Origin: JBHGAV01 sp041946685
Lineage (GTDB): Bacteria > Acidobacteriota > Terriglobia > Bryobacterales > Bryobacteraceae
Assembly: GCA_041946685.1 (NCBI GenBank)
Contig: JBHGAV010000074.1
Location: forward strand, 1 to 17,511
Length of the DNA stretch: 17,511 nucleotides
Direction of reading: 5' to 3'
The notes beneath the pieces are model-generated. The model was not told where the DNA came from. It did not search any database and worked only from the letters and a program-made list of their open reading frames with translations. Position numbers and translations under genes: made by a program. Every line of letters starts with the position of its first letter. The first letter of the stretch is position 1. Shown here in pieces: positions 5,939 to 13,885 of the stretch.

Positions 5939-7996
5939 ATGAACCGAACCATCGCGTTGCTTATTCTTGCGGTCTCGCCGGTCCTATGGGGCCAGCAGAC
6001 GCAGCGGGACCTGAAGGTGGAGAAGGACGTCCCTGCCGCCGCCGCGCCCAAGCCGGCTGCGGTCCAGATCCCGCGCAGCTACGCGCTGGTGATCGGAATC
6101 GCCAGGTACAAGAATCTTCCCGAGCAACATCAACTGCGTTACCCGGAGAGGGATGCCCAGGAGATCTACTCGATCCTGATCAGCCCCGAGGGCGGCAACT
6201 TCCGGGCGGAGAACGTGCATACGCTCATCGGGCCCAAGGCCACGCTGGCGGGCATGCGGCGCGAGTTGGAGGAGTGGCTCCCCTCGGTGGCGAAGGAAGA
6301 GGACCGCGTGCTGGTGTATTTCGCCGGGCACGGCTTTGTCGCCGGAGGCCAGCCCTACCTGGCGCCTTACGACATCGTTTTGGACCAGATCGCGAAGACG
6401 GCGTACCCGATGGCGACGCTCGGATCGGTCTTCGGCAAACTCAAGGCGAAGTGGAAGGTGCTCCTGACCGATTCCTGCCACAGCGGGGCGGTGGCGCCGG
6501 ACGCGGACGTGCAGACGATCAACCGGTCGCTGATCGACCTGTCGCGGTCGGTATTCTCGCTGACCGCCAGCCGCGACCGCGAACGCAGCTTCGAGAGCCC
6601 CGATTGGGGCGGCGGACACGGTATCTTCACCTACTATGTGGTTCGCGGGATGGAAGGCGAAGCCGACGAGAACCGGAACGGCATTGTGACCGCCGATGAG
6701 CTGGCCGAATATGCGCGGCGCAACGTCCGCGAGGCGACGGGCGGGCAGCAGAATCCCACCAGCGACCGGAGCAGTTTCGATCCCGACATGCTGCTGGCCT
6801 ATGTCCCTTCCCGGGCGGCGGCCGGGGCCCCTCCGCCGCCCAAGTTCGGGACGCTGATCGTCGAATCGAACATGGACGGGGTCGAGGTATTCCTGGACGG
6901 TAAGAGCGTGGGCCTGGTGAGCAAGGGCCAGCCGCTGCGCCTGCCGGGCCTGACGCCGGGAAGCCACACCATACAGGGCGTCAAGATGGGTTACGAGCCC
7001 GACGGCCCGCGGGAGGAAATGGTCTATCCCGGACAGGAGAAGACGGTCACGATCCGGATCCTGGTGCTTCGCCGGCGCAACAAGGCCGCCGTGGACCTGT
7101 TCGAGAGGGGCCTGGAGTATTACAACAAGGGCTACGCGGAGAACTACCGCAGAGCCGCCGAATACTTTGAGAAGGCCCTGGCCGCTGATCCCAAGTACAG
7201 TCAGGCGGCGCTGTACCTGGGCCGGAGCTACAACGCCCTCTACGATGAGCAGAAGGCGCAGCAGGCTTTCAAGAGTGCGATCGCGGCCGATCCGGACTAC
7301 CTGGAGGCGCGGGCCAGCTACGGGGGCATGCTGCTGGACATCGGCGACACGGACGAGGCCATACGGCAGTTGACCGTGGTCGCAAGGCGCGATCCGAAGA
7401 ACGCGATGGCGCAGTACCTGCTGGCGCAGGCGTTCCGGATGAAGGACCAGTACGCGCAGTCGATTGAAGCGGGGCGGGCGGCGATACGTCTCGATCCCGG
7501 CAACCCGGAGCCGCATTTCTGGCTGGCGGAGAGCCTTCGGCTGAGCGGCGCCTTCGACAAGGCCGCCGCCGAGTATGCCGAGTACTTGCGGCTCAGCGAC
7601 TTCGACAGCAAGCTGGCGGGCAAGATGAACTACTACGTCCTGGGCTTCCTGGCCGGGTTCGGGAAGAAGAAGCGGGCGGCGCAGCAGGACATCTGGAAGG
7701 ACCTGCGCAGCCTGGCCTACTTCGGGATCTGCGACGCGCAGCGCAAGCTCTCCAACTACGACGCCGCCATCGCGAGCTGCCAGAAGGCACTTTCCTACGA
7801 CCCTGAGGACCCGTACGTGCACTACGCGCTGGGCCTTGCCTATGCGCGCAAGGCGCAGGCCACCGGCAGTGTCGAGAGCCTCCCTGCGGCCCGGCAGCAT
7901 TTCACGGCGATGCTGCGGATCAACAGCGAGATGTCGGAGGCCGAGTACGCGCGCAAGAACATCGCCACCATCGACGAGGCGCTAAGGCAAAGGTAG
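5939..7996 (+). CDS. Exported caspase-family (C14) protease with PEGA-like and TPR domains
   Basis: The 685-residue protein has an N-terminal signal sequence (about 1-19, ending LWGQ). The caspase-fold domain (about 46-290) opens with YALVIGIARYKN. The catalytic dyad is intact: His131 in VYFAGHGF and Cys180 in LLTDSCHSG. An EF-hand-like loop, D-x-N-x-N-G-x-V-T-x-x-E, is at 243-254. A PEGA-like domain (about 302-375) has GTLIVESNMDGVEVFLDGK and LPGLTPGSHTI. Several TPR-type helical repeats fill 385-680, marked by ALAADPKY, AIAADPDY, AIRLDPGN and ALSYDPED. Family members cut after basic or acidic residues, but specificity cannot be read here. The signal sequence suggests it acts outside the cytoplasm, perhaps membrane-tethered if the signal is uncleaved. 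It is the last gene of the DUF4384 operon. Confidence 0.9.
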   Translation: MNRTIALLILAVSPVLWGQQTQRDLKVEKDVPAAAAPKPAAVQIPRSYALVIGIARYKNLPEQHQLRYPERDAQEIYSILISPEGGNFRAENVHTLIGPKATLAGMRRELEEWLPSVAKEEDRVLVYFAGHGFVAGGQPYLAPYDIVLDQIAKTAYPMATLGSVFGKLKAKWKVLLTDSCHSGAVAPDADVQTINRSLIDLSRSVFSLTASRDRERSFESPDWGGGHGIFTYYVVRGMEGEADENRNGIVTADELAEYARRNVREATGGQQNPTSDRSSFDPDMLLAYVPSRAAAGAPPPPKFGTLIVESNMDGVEVFLDGKSVGLVSKGQPLRLPGLTPGSHTIQGVKMGYEPDGPREEMVYPGQEKTVTIRILVLRRRNKAAVDLFERGLEYYNKGYAENYRRAAEYFEKALAADPKYSQAALYLGRSYNALYDEQKAQQAFKSAIAADPDYLEARASYGGMLLDIGDTDEAIRQLTVVARRDPKNAMAQYLLAQAFRMKDQYAQSIEAGRAAIRLDPGNPEPHFWLAESLRLSGAFDKAAAEYAEYLRLSDFDSKLAGKMNYYVLGFLAGFGKKKRAAQQDIWKDLRSLAYFGICDAQRKLSNYDAAIASCQKALSYDPEDPYVHYALGLAYARKAQATGSVESLPAARQHFTAMLRINSEMSEAEYARKNIATIDEALRQR

Positions 7997-8013
7997 AGGC
8001 CGGCCGGCTCTAC
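7993..8013. terminator. Hairpin spanning both stop codons of the convergent protease genes
   Basis: GTAGAG (7993-7998) and CTCTAC (8008-8013) form a perfect six-base stem. The nine bases between them are GC-only (GCCGGCCGG) and can add two more pairs past a bulged G. The TAG of the caspase gene (7994-7996) and the TAG of the subtilase gene (8010-8012, minus strand) lie symmetrically in the two arms. Neither side has a run of T longer than three, so it is a weak intrinsic terminator candidate for either direction. Confidence 0.35.
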
Positions 8014-11000
8014 TTCACAGGAAGGAACGTGCCGGCCTTCGAAGTCTTTCCGCCGATGGTGACCGTGATCGGGTGAGTCCCGGCGGCGAGGCCCTGGGGG
8101 ACGGTCACGTTGATCTGATAAAGGCCGGCCAGGGTCGGCGTCAGTCCGCTCCACGATACGTCCGCATTCAGGCCTCCGATGGTGACCACCGGCAGGGTGC
8201 GCGTCTCGGAAAGCGGCGAGGCCAGTGCGGGCTCCCCGCTGGCCGGCTGGTTGGTCACCGGCCCAAGGCCGTTGGCAAAGAGCTGGACCGGCTTGCCCCG
8301 CTCGGCCGGGTTCAACGTCGAGACGACCCGGTTGCCGGCATCCAGGGCGGCGACGACGCCGGGGCTGGTTTCGAAGAACGCCGGCGCGTAATCGGCCAGC
8401 GGCACCGTGACCACGTTTCCATTCGAGAAGAAGATGCTGACCTTGACCTGCGCGGAACTCTGCCCCTGCAATTCCCAAGGAACCTGGACGTTGACCTGGC
8501 GCGGGCTCGCGTAGGTGAGATGGCCCGGCACGCTGATGCCGGCGGAAGGAACGTCAAAGCTCACGATCGAGTAGTACATGGCCAGGGGCAGCCTTGCCGT
8601 GGCGGCGGCCTCGGTCGTCTCACTGAGGCCGGAGCCAAAGATCGCCACGTAGGATCCGGGAGCCACCGGACTCGCCGGCTCGAAGCTGGCGGCATTCACC
8701 ACGCCGCCATGCGAGATCATCGGGGCGGAGCGGGCATAGCCGGAAAAAGTCAATGAACGCTCGCCAACGCTCGCCGTGACCGAGTAATTCCCGGGTATTA
8801 GCCCGAGTACGGGCTGCGCGGCGGCAACGCCGTATTTATCGGTAGAGGATTCCGCTGCGAGAAGTCTGAGCCCGGCGCGTGTCGTCCAAGTCACAGGGGC
8901 GCCGCTCACTGGGACGCCGTAGGCGTCGATGACTCTGAACGAGAGGATCCCCTCCGATATCCCCTGGCCGACCGTGCCATCGAAGTTGTAACCCGTCAGC
9001 GGAATGAGGTTTGATACGACGCCGCTTCCCACCAGGAAGAGGTACGGGATGCGCAGCAAGGTCCCCGCCGCCTGCAATGTTACAGTTCCGGAGTAGGAGC
9101 CGGGGGGCGGCAGAGAACCGGCCAGAGAGACGGCCAGTGTCGCTGAAGCGCCCGGTGTCAACGGCACGCTGGTCTTGTCCACGGCCACCGTAGTTGCTGT
9201 GACCGTGCCGGGGCTCGAGACGGTTACGGAGAGCACCACCGAGGCCGCCCCGCGGTTCGTGATTTGGAGCCTCCGGGTCAAGGGAAGGGAGCCGGAGCTC
9301 AGCACCCCAAAGGAGAGAGTAGCAGGGTCGGTTGTGACGGCGGCGCCCACGGCAGCCCCGGCGTCCAGCTTTCCCGCGCCGCGCCGCTGGATGCCGACAG
9401 GCAGTTCGTCCTGGTCTATCGTGACATCCTGCGAAGACGTGTTGACCAGCACCGACTTGACATCGGCGGCCGTGAACTCCGGGTGCAGCTGGGCCACCAG
9501 GGCAGCGGCCCCGGCGACCATGGGAGTTGCGAAACTGGTGCCATCTCCAGTTGCACGGCGATTCGAGCTGTAGAGAAAACCCAGCGGGTCGTAGTCCTGA
9601 GCAGCCATGTACATCCAGGTTCCGGGGGCCACCAACTCCGGCTTCAACAGTGAATCGCCGGTCGAAGGGCCGGAAGAAGAAAATGCAGCAAGTTCGTTGT
9701 AATACGGATACTCGCGCTCCGTGCCATTGGGGTCGATGGTGATGGATGCACCAGGATTGGAGGCGAGGAACGACTTCAGGGCCAAGCCGTCGGCCTGGGC
9801 GACCATGGCAACAGGAATGGAAAACTGAGACAAGCCGGAAGGAGCGATCAGAGGCTCGGACGTGGCCATATAAAAGATGATGCCGGTCGCCCCGGCTGCG
9901 ACAGCGCTCGCGGCCTTCACCGAGAAATTGCAGGACCCGCGTTGGATCAGCGCGAACGATCCCGCGAGCGACCCTGCGGGCAGCGAGGTGCAGGCCAGGC
10001 CGTCGTTCCCCAGCGCGGTCACGTCTACCAGCGGAGCGGTCATCGCGCCGAGCGGGCTGTAGGCGTCGTAGGCTGCATTGGCCGTGATGCCGCGCAGGCT
10101 GGAGGGGGCGCTGGCCACCTCCACGCTAACCGTCTCGTCGAAGTAGTGAGAATTGGTCGTCGCGCCCACCGCGATCACCGAGGGCGCATTGGCCGGCGAG
10201 GAGACAGTGTGGAGAGCGGGGTAACTCAGCCCGTCGTTGCCCGAATTGCCGGCCGCCGCGACGATGATCATCCCCGCGCGGGCCGCGCTCTCAAATGCCG
10301 CCGCGGACAGATCGCAAGGGACTCCTGCCGCGAGCCCGCAGGCCGACCCGGTGTCAAGGGGGCCGGTGAAGGCAGGCCCCCCTGTTGAGAACGAGACGAT
10401 ATCCATGCCGTCGCGGATAGCGTCTTCCAGCGCCTGGATGATGACGTCGTCGCTGGAGAAGTCGTTCACCTCCGGCGAACCGTAGATCTTGTAGCTGCCC
10501 AAGTACGCCTTGGGCGCCATGCCCGAGAAGGACACCGTGCCCGAATTGGCCACTCCGGCGATGACTGAAGCGATGGCCGTACCGTGGCCTTCCCGGTCGC
10601 GGGGCGAGTAGTCGTCTGGGCGCGAATCCGCAGCCGGGTTCAGCAGAGACGACCCGGCGGCGAGCTGGCGCACGTAGCTGCGGGCCACAATGACTTTGTT
10701 GCTCGTGAAAGCACAGTCGTCGCCGCTGCAGATGGGGTAACCCGGCGGCATGGGGAGCGAGTTGTCCTGGAAGGCGGGATTGGTCTGGTCAATTCCGGTA
10801 TCCAGGACCGCGATCTTGATTCCTGCGCCGCTGGCAGCCTGCCCACCCAGGAGACTCCAGGCGGCCGAGGCGTTCACCAGGGAAGCCGCACGGTTCAGGC
10901 TCAGACTCCGGCGCCGCACGGGAACGACCGCCTTGACACCCGGAAGAGAGCCCAATTCCGAGGCGCGTTCCTGCGGCGCGGCCACGAAGATCGCATTCAG

Positions 11001-11273
11001 GAGGGTGCTGGCGGATCCGGTCACCTGGACCTGGCGCGCCGCGAGCTCCGATCTAAGCGCGGCCTGTCTCGCCTCAACCTGCTGCCGGTACAACCCGGCG
11101 GCGGCGCTGACGGACGCACCGCGCGCGGCAAAGCGGCCGGCGACGGGAGAATCTTCCAGAATCAAAGCGTAGCGGTTCGGCAGATACTGTGCCACCGCTG
11201 CAGGAACCATGAGAAAGAGGGCAATGACAGCGGCGGCGCGCTGCATCCCCAAGAGTGCGAGGCGTGACCCCAT
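8010..11273 (-). CDS. Secreted subtilisin-like (S8) serine protease with PA insert and TIGR03437-type tail
   Basis: The 1087-residue protein has a signal peptide (about 1-28, ending VAQ) and an I9-like propeptide (about 33-118). The S8 domain has a full triad: Asp158 in AVLDTGID, His230 in REGHGTAIAS and Ser580 in GDGTSFATPMVAG; the oxyanion Asn is Asn343 in AAAGNSG. A PA-type insertion (about 405-510, with GSCNFSVKAASAVAAGATG) sits between Asn and Ser, as in many large subtilases. Beta-rich segments (about 645-850) follow. The end (about 857-1087) has VVNAASF, PGSYVAIFGSGLS and the final VTIGG strand of the TIGR03437 Solibacter C-terminal domain. It should be an exported endoprotease. The ATG at 11273 lacks a clear ribosome site; an in-frame ATG at 11246 also keeps the signal peptide. 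It starts 21 bases after coxD and may receive read-through. Confidence 0.93.
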   Translation of the reverse strand: MGSRLALLGMQRAAAVIALFLMVPAAVAQYLPNRYALILEDSPVAGRFAARGASVSAAAGLYRQQVEARQAALRSELAARQVQVTGSASTLLNAIFVAAPQERASELGSLPGVKAVVPVRRRSLSLNRAASLVNASAAWSLLGGQAASGAGIKIAVLDTGIDQTNPAFQDNSLPMPPGYPICSGDDCAFTSNKVIVARSYVRQLAAGSSLLNPAADSRPDDYSPRDREGHGTAIASVIAGVANSGTVSFSGMAPKAYLGSYKIYGSPEVNDFSSDDVIIQALEDAIRDGMDIVSFSTGGPAFTGPLDTGSACGLAAGVPCDLSAAAFESAARAGMIIVAAAGNSGNDGLSYPALHTVSSPANAPSVIAVGATTNSHYFDETVSVEVASAPSSLRGITANAAYDAYSPLGAMTAPLVDVTALGNDGLACTSLPAGSLAGSFALIQRGSCNFSVKAASAVAAGATGIIFYMATSEPLIAPSGLSQFSIPVAMVAQADGLALKSFLASNPGASITIDPNGTEREYPYYNELAAFSSSGPSTGDSLLKPELVAPGTWMYMAAQDYDPLGFLYSSNRRATGDGTSFATPMVAGAAALVAQLHPEFTAADVKSVLVNTSSQDVTIDQDELPVGIQRRGAGKLDAGAAVGAAVTTDPATLSFGVLSSGSLPLTRRLQITNRGAASVVLSVTVSSPGTVTATTVAVDKTSVPLTPGASATLAVSLAGSLPPPGSYSGTVTLQAAGTLLRIPYLFLVGSGVVSNLIPLTGYNFDGTVGQGISEGILSFRVIDAYGVPVSGAPVTWTTRAGLRLLAAESSTDKYGVAAAQPVLGLIPGNYSVTASVGERSLTFSGYARSAPMISHGGVVNAASFEPASPVAPGSYVAIFGSGLSETTEAAATARLPLAMYYSIVSFDVPSAGISVPGHLTYASPRQVNVQVPWELQGQSSAQVKVSIFFSNGNVVTVPLADYAPAFFETSPGVVAALDAGNRVVSTLNPAERGKPVQLFANGLGPVTNQPASGEPALASPLSETRTLPVVTIGGLNADVSWSGLTPTLAGLYQINVTVPQGLAAGTHPITVTIGGKTSKAGTFLPVK

Positions 11274-11294
11274 ACTTATTCTGACGATACCGGC

Positions 11295-11633
11295 TTATCG
11301 GGAGTTTCGCACGAGAGAGGCGGAAGCGCTGGTGGGGCTTACCGGCAGGCGGGTCTCTACGTCGATCAGCGTAAGTACGAGCAGCACGGCCAGAAACGAG
11401 AGCCCCGCGACGAAGATCAGCGCATTCATGCCTTTGTCATGGAGCAGGTGCATGAAGAACAGCGCCACAAGGGAGGCTTTCACGGTGGCAATCCCCATAG
11501 CCACGGCTACGTTGAACACCTCATTGCCGAAGTGCACGCCCGCGGCGGCCACCGTCACAAAAGTTAACACCAGCAATGCCAGCAGGACCAGTCCATAGAT
11601 CCGCGCTTCGGATCGAAATGAAGTTTTTGTCAC
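11295..11633 (-). CDS. coxD: Cytochrome c oxidase subunit IV, prokaryotic type (CoxD)
   Basis: This is the small subunit of the caa3 oxidase; it stabilises the complex and carries no cofactor. The 112-residue protein has three hydrophobic helices (about 14-34, 43-65 and 69-90). The family motif is at the second and third helices: VKASLVALFFMHL, then HDKGMNALIFVAG, and a VLTLIDVETR end. The GTG at 11633 is chosen because AGGAGG lies just upstream, overlapping the coxC stop. A longer frame to 11702 would run far into coxC and add 23 residues unlike the family. The gap to coxC is eight bases. It is the last cox gene of the run; the subtilase gene follows at 11273. Confidence 0.88.
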   Translation of the reverse strand: MTKTSFRSEARIYGLVLLALLVLTFVTVAAAGVHFGNEVFNVAVAMGIATVKASLVALFFMHLLHDKGMNALIFVAGLSFLAVLLVLTLIDVETRLPVSPTSASASLVRNSR

Positions 11634-11637
11634 GGGG

Positions 11638-11643
11638 CCTCCT
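11638..11643 (-). promoter_or_regulatory. Shine-Dalgarno sequence AGGAGG fixing the coxD GTG start
   Basis: On the minus strand, TAGGAGGCCCCGTG combines the coxC TAG stop, an AGGAGG ribosome site and the coxD GTG start, with four bases between AGGAGG and GTG. The stop and the ribosome site share bases, so coxD translation is probably coupled to coxC termination. Confidence 0.65.
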
Positions 11644-12295
11644 AGCGCACCAGGTAGAGAAGAGGGAAAAGGTAGATCCAAATAATGTCCACCAGGTGCC
11701 AATAGAGCCCGACCAGATCGACAGGCCCATAATAGGCGCCCGAAAAGTGACCGGCGATTGCGCGGCGGAGCACCCAGCCGATCGCTATCATGCCCGCAAT
11801 GACGTGGAGCCCGTGCAGCCCCGTCATCATGAAGTAGAAGCTGAAGAACATGAACTGGCCCGGCACGGCATCACCGGCGTGCGAGTAGAACTTGCCCGGC
11901 AGCAGGCCCTCGTGGAACTTGTGCGAATACTCCGTGTATTTGACGCCGAGAAAGACAGCCGCCAGAGCGAGCGTCAGTATCAGGAACACGATCAGTTGCC
12001 GGCGCCGGTTCTCCCGGGCGGCGAGCACCGCCATCACCATCGTGAAACTGCTCAACAGCAACACGCCCGTGTTAAGGATGCCCAGAACGTGATCCAGGTG
12101 CTGGTGGGCGGCGCGGAAAGCCTCGTGGTGTCTGGCCGAGAGGATGCCGTAGGCCACAAACAGGCCGCCGAACAGGAGCACCTCGGTCACCAGAAAAAGC
12201 CACATGCCGAGCTTGGAGGTCTCGGCCTGCTGCTCCATTTCGGTGAAGTGGTGCTGGAGAAACGGGCTCTGAACCGGCGCCGCGTGTTCGCTCAT
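11642..12295 (-). CDS. coxC: Cytochrome c oxidase subunit III (CoxC)
   Basis: Subunit III sits beside subunit I in the membrane and helps maintain proton uptake and enzyme stability. The 217-residue protein has five predicted helices (about 29-50, 70-93, 100-119, 147-172, 195-215). This is the shorter five-helix form, lacking the first two helices of seven-helix subunits. Family motifs include KLGMWLFLVTEVLLFGG (the helix with the conserved Glu, residue 38), FMMTGLHGLHVIAG and GLYWHLVDIIWIYLFPLLYL. The ATG overlaps the coxA stop by four bases (ATGA), which implies coupled translation, and GAGGAG lies upstream. Confidence 0.96.
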   Translation of the reverse strand: MSEHAAPVQSPFLQHHFTEMEQQAETSKLGMWLFLVTEVLLFGGLFVAYGILSARHHEAFRAAHQHLDHVLGILNTGVLLLSSFTMVMAVLAARENRRRQLIVFLILTLALAAVFLGVKYTEYSHKFHEGLLPGKFYSHAGDAVPGQFMFFSFYFMMTGLHGLHVIAGMIAIGWVLRRAIAGHFSGAYYGPVDLVGLYWHLVDIIWIYLFPLLYLVR

Positions 12296-13878
12296 ACCGC
12301 TACGCTCCTCGGCTGGTAGTCATACGGCCCGTGAGTCACGATAGGCGTGTGCTCGAAATTGTGGGCCGTCGGCGGCGAGGAGGTCTCCCACTCAAGAGTC
12401 GCGCCTCCCCACGGGTTCGGGGGCGCGTCACGCTTCTTGCGAAGGGAAGCCAGCAGGTAGCCGAGAACGATCAGCAGGCCCAGCGACAGCACCCAGCTTC
12501 CGATGGTGCTCAATACGTGCAACGGCTGGAACTGCTCCATGTAGTTGAAATACCGGCGGGGCATCCCGCGGCTGCCCAGGAGAAACTGCGACAGGAACGT
12601 GAGGTTGAACCCTACAAAGATGAGCGCGGCCGCCAGGCGCGCCAGCTTTTCCGAGTACATCCGGCCGAACATCTTGGGCCACCAGTAATGCAGTCCGGCA
12701 AGGTAGGCGATGAACGTGCCCCCCATCATGACGAAGTGAAAGTGAGCAACTACGAAGTAGGTGTCGTGGAGTTGCACGTCCACGGACAGGGCACCCAGGA
12801 ACAGGCCCGTAAGCCCGCCGATGGCGAACAGGACCAGGAACATGATGGCGTAGATCATGGGCGCCTGGAGCGAGATCGAGCCGCGGTACATGGTGGCCAG
12901 CCAGTTCCAGATCTTGACTCCCGAAGGAATCGCGACCAGGAACGTCAGGAAAGAGAAGATCGCGGAGGCGAGCTGCGACTGCCCGCTGACAAACATGTGG
13001 TGGCCCCACACCAAAAAGCTCACGAAGGCGATGGCCAGGCTCGAGTAGGCGATGGCCTTGTACCCGAAAATCGTCTTCCGCGAAAACACCGGGATGACCT
13101 CGCTGATGATCGCCATGCCCGGGAGGATCATGATGTAGACCGCCGGATGGGAGTAGAACCAGAAGAAGTGCTGGAACAGAACCGGGTCGCCGCCCAGCTT
13201 TGCGTCGAAGATCCCGACCTGAAACACGCGCTCCATGATCAGCAGCACCAGGGTGATCGCCAGTACCGGTGTCGCCAGGACCTGGATGACGGCGGTGGCA
13301 TACATGCCCCAGGAGAACAGAGGCATCTGATACCAGCCCATGCCCGGGGCGCGCAGTTTGTGGATGGTGGCGATGAAGTTGATGCCCGTGAAGACCGAAG
13401 AGAATCCCAACACGAAGACGCCGAAAGTCATAAGTGTGACAGCGCCTCCGGTGGTGGAGCTGTAAGGTGTGTAGAACGTCCAGCCGGTGTCGATGCTGCC
13501 GGTCACCATGCCTGCCAGCAGAATCAGGGTGCCGGCGACATAGATGTGGTAGCTGGCCAGGTTCAATCGGGGAAAGGCCACGTCCTTGGCGCCCAGCATC
13601 AGCGGCAGCACGAAGTTGCCGAACGCGGCCGGAATGCTGGGGATGATGAACAGGAAGATCATGATCGCGCCGTGCAGGGTGAAGACCTTGTTGTAGGTGT
13701 CGGCGGTCATGAGAGTCTGCTTGGGGGTCAGCAGCTCCAGCCGGATCAGCATGGCGAATACGCCGCCCAGGATGAAAGCCACGAGCGTGGACCAGAAGTA
13801 GAGCACGCCGATGCGCTTGTGGTCGAGCGTGAAGAGCCAGGAGCGCAAGCCCCGGCTTTCGTTCAGGTAGTCAGCCAT
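12292..13878 (-). CDS. coxA: Cytochrome c oxidase subunit I, A2-type heme-copper oxidase
   Basis: CoxA reduces O2 to water at a heme a3-CuB site and pumps protons. All ligands are present in the 528-residue protein: His69 (TLHGAIM) and His381 for low-spin heme a; His379 for heme a3 (in HDTYFVVAHFHF); and His244, His293 and His294 for CuB. Tyr248 is placed for the His-Tyr crosslink. D-channel Asp99 (GAKDVAFPR) and K-channel Lys322 (IPSGVK) are conserved. The helix-VI Glu of A1 enzymes is missing; the motif is YSHPAVY, the A2 signature known from Rhodothermus marinus caa3. About twelve helices are expected. A soluble tail follows at about 480-528, with no heme c motif. The ATG is seven bases after coxB and has a GAGGAA site. 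Confidence 0.98.
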   Translation of the reverse strand: MADYLNESRGLRSWLFTLDHKRIGVLYFWSTLVAFILGGVFAMLIRLELLTPKQTLMTADTYNKVFTLHGAIMIFLFIIPSIPAAFGNFVLPLMLGAKDVAFPRLNLASYHIYVAGTLILLAGMVTGSIDTGWTFYTPYSSTTGGAVTLMTFGVFVLGFSSVFTGINFIATIHKLRAPGMGWYQMPLFSWGMYATAVIQVLATPVLAITLVLLIMERVFQVGIFDAKLGGDPVLFQHFFWFYSHPAVYIMILPGMAIISEVIPVFSRKTIFGYKAIAYSSLAIAFVSFLVWGHHMFVSGQSQLASAIFSFLTFLVAIPSGVKIWNWLATMYRGSISLQAPMIYAIMFLVLFAIGGLTGLFLGALSVDVQLHDTYFVVAHFHFVMMGGTFIAYLAGLHYWWPKMFGRMYSEKLARLAAALIFVGFNLTFLSQFLLGSRGMPRRYFNYMEQFQPLHVLSTIGSWVLSLGLLIVLGYLLASLRKKRDAPPNPWGGATLEWETSSPPTAHNFEHTPIVTHGPYDYQPRSVAV

Positions 13879-13885
13879 CGGTTCC

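Noticed and set aside
5984..7900. 638-codon open frame antisense to the caspase gene
   Set aside because: It lies wholly inside a well-supported gene on the other strand, its product is Arg/Leu/Val-rich with no domain, and long antisense frames are common in GC-rich genes with strong third-position bias.
8010..11273. Possible horizontal acquisition of the subtilase between the cox operon and the caspase unit
   Set aside because: Base composition looks like that of its neighbours, no repeat, integrase or tRNA edge flanks it, and the TIGR03437-type tail is native to this type of genome.
11285..11300. Inverted repeat CGATA...TATCG at the end of coxD, possible terminator
   Set aside because: Only five base pairs, mostly A-T, with no T run after it; too weak to call a terminator.
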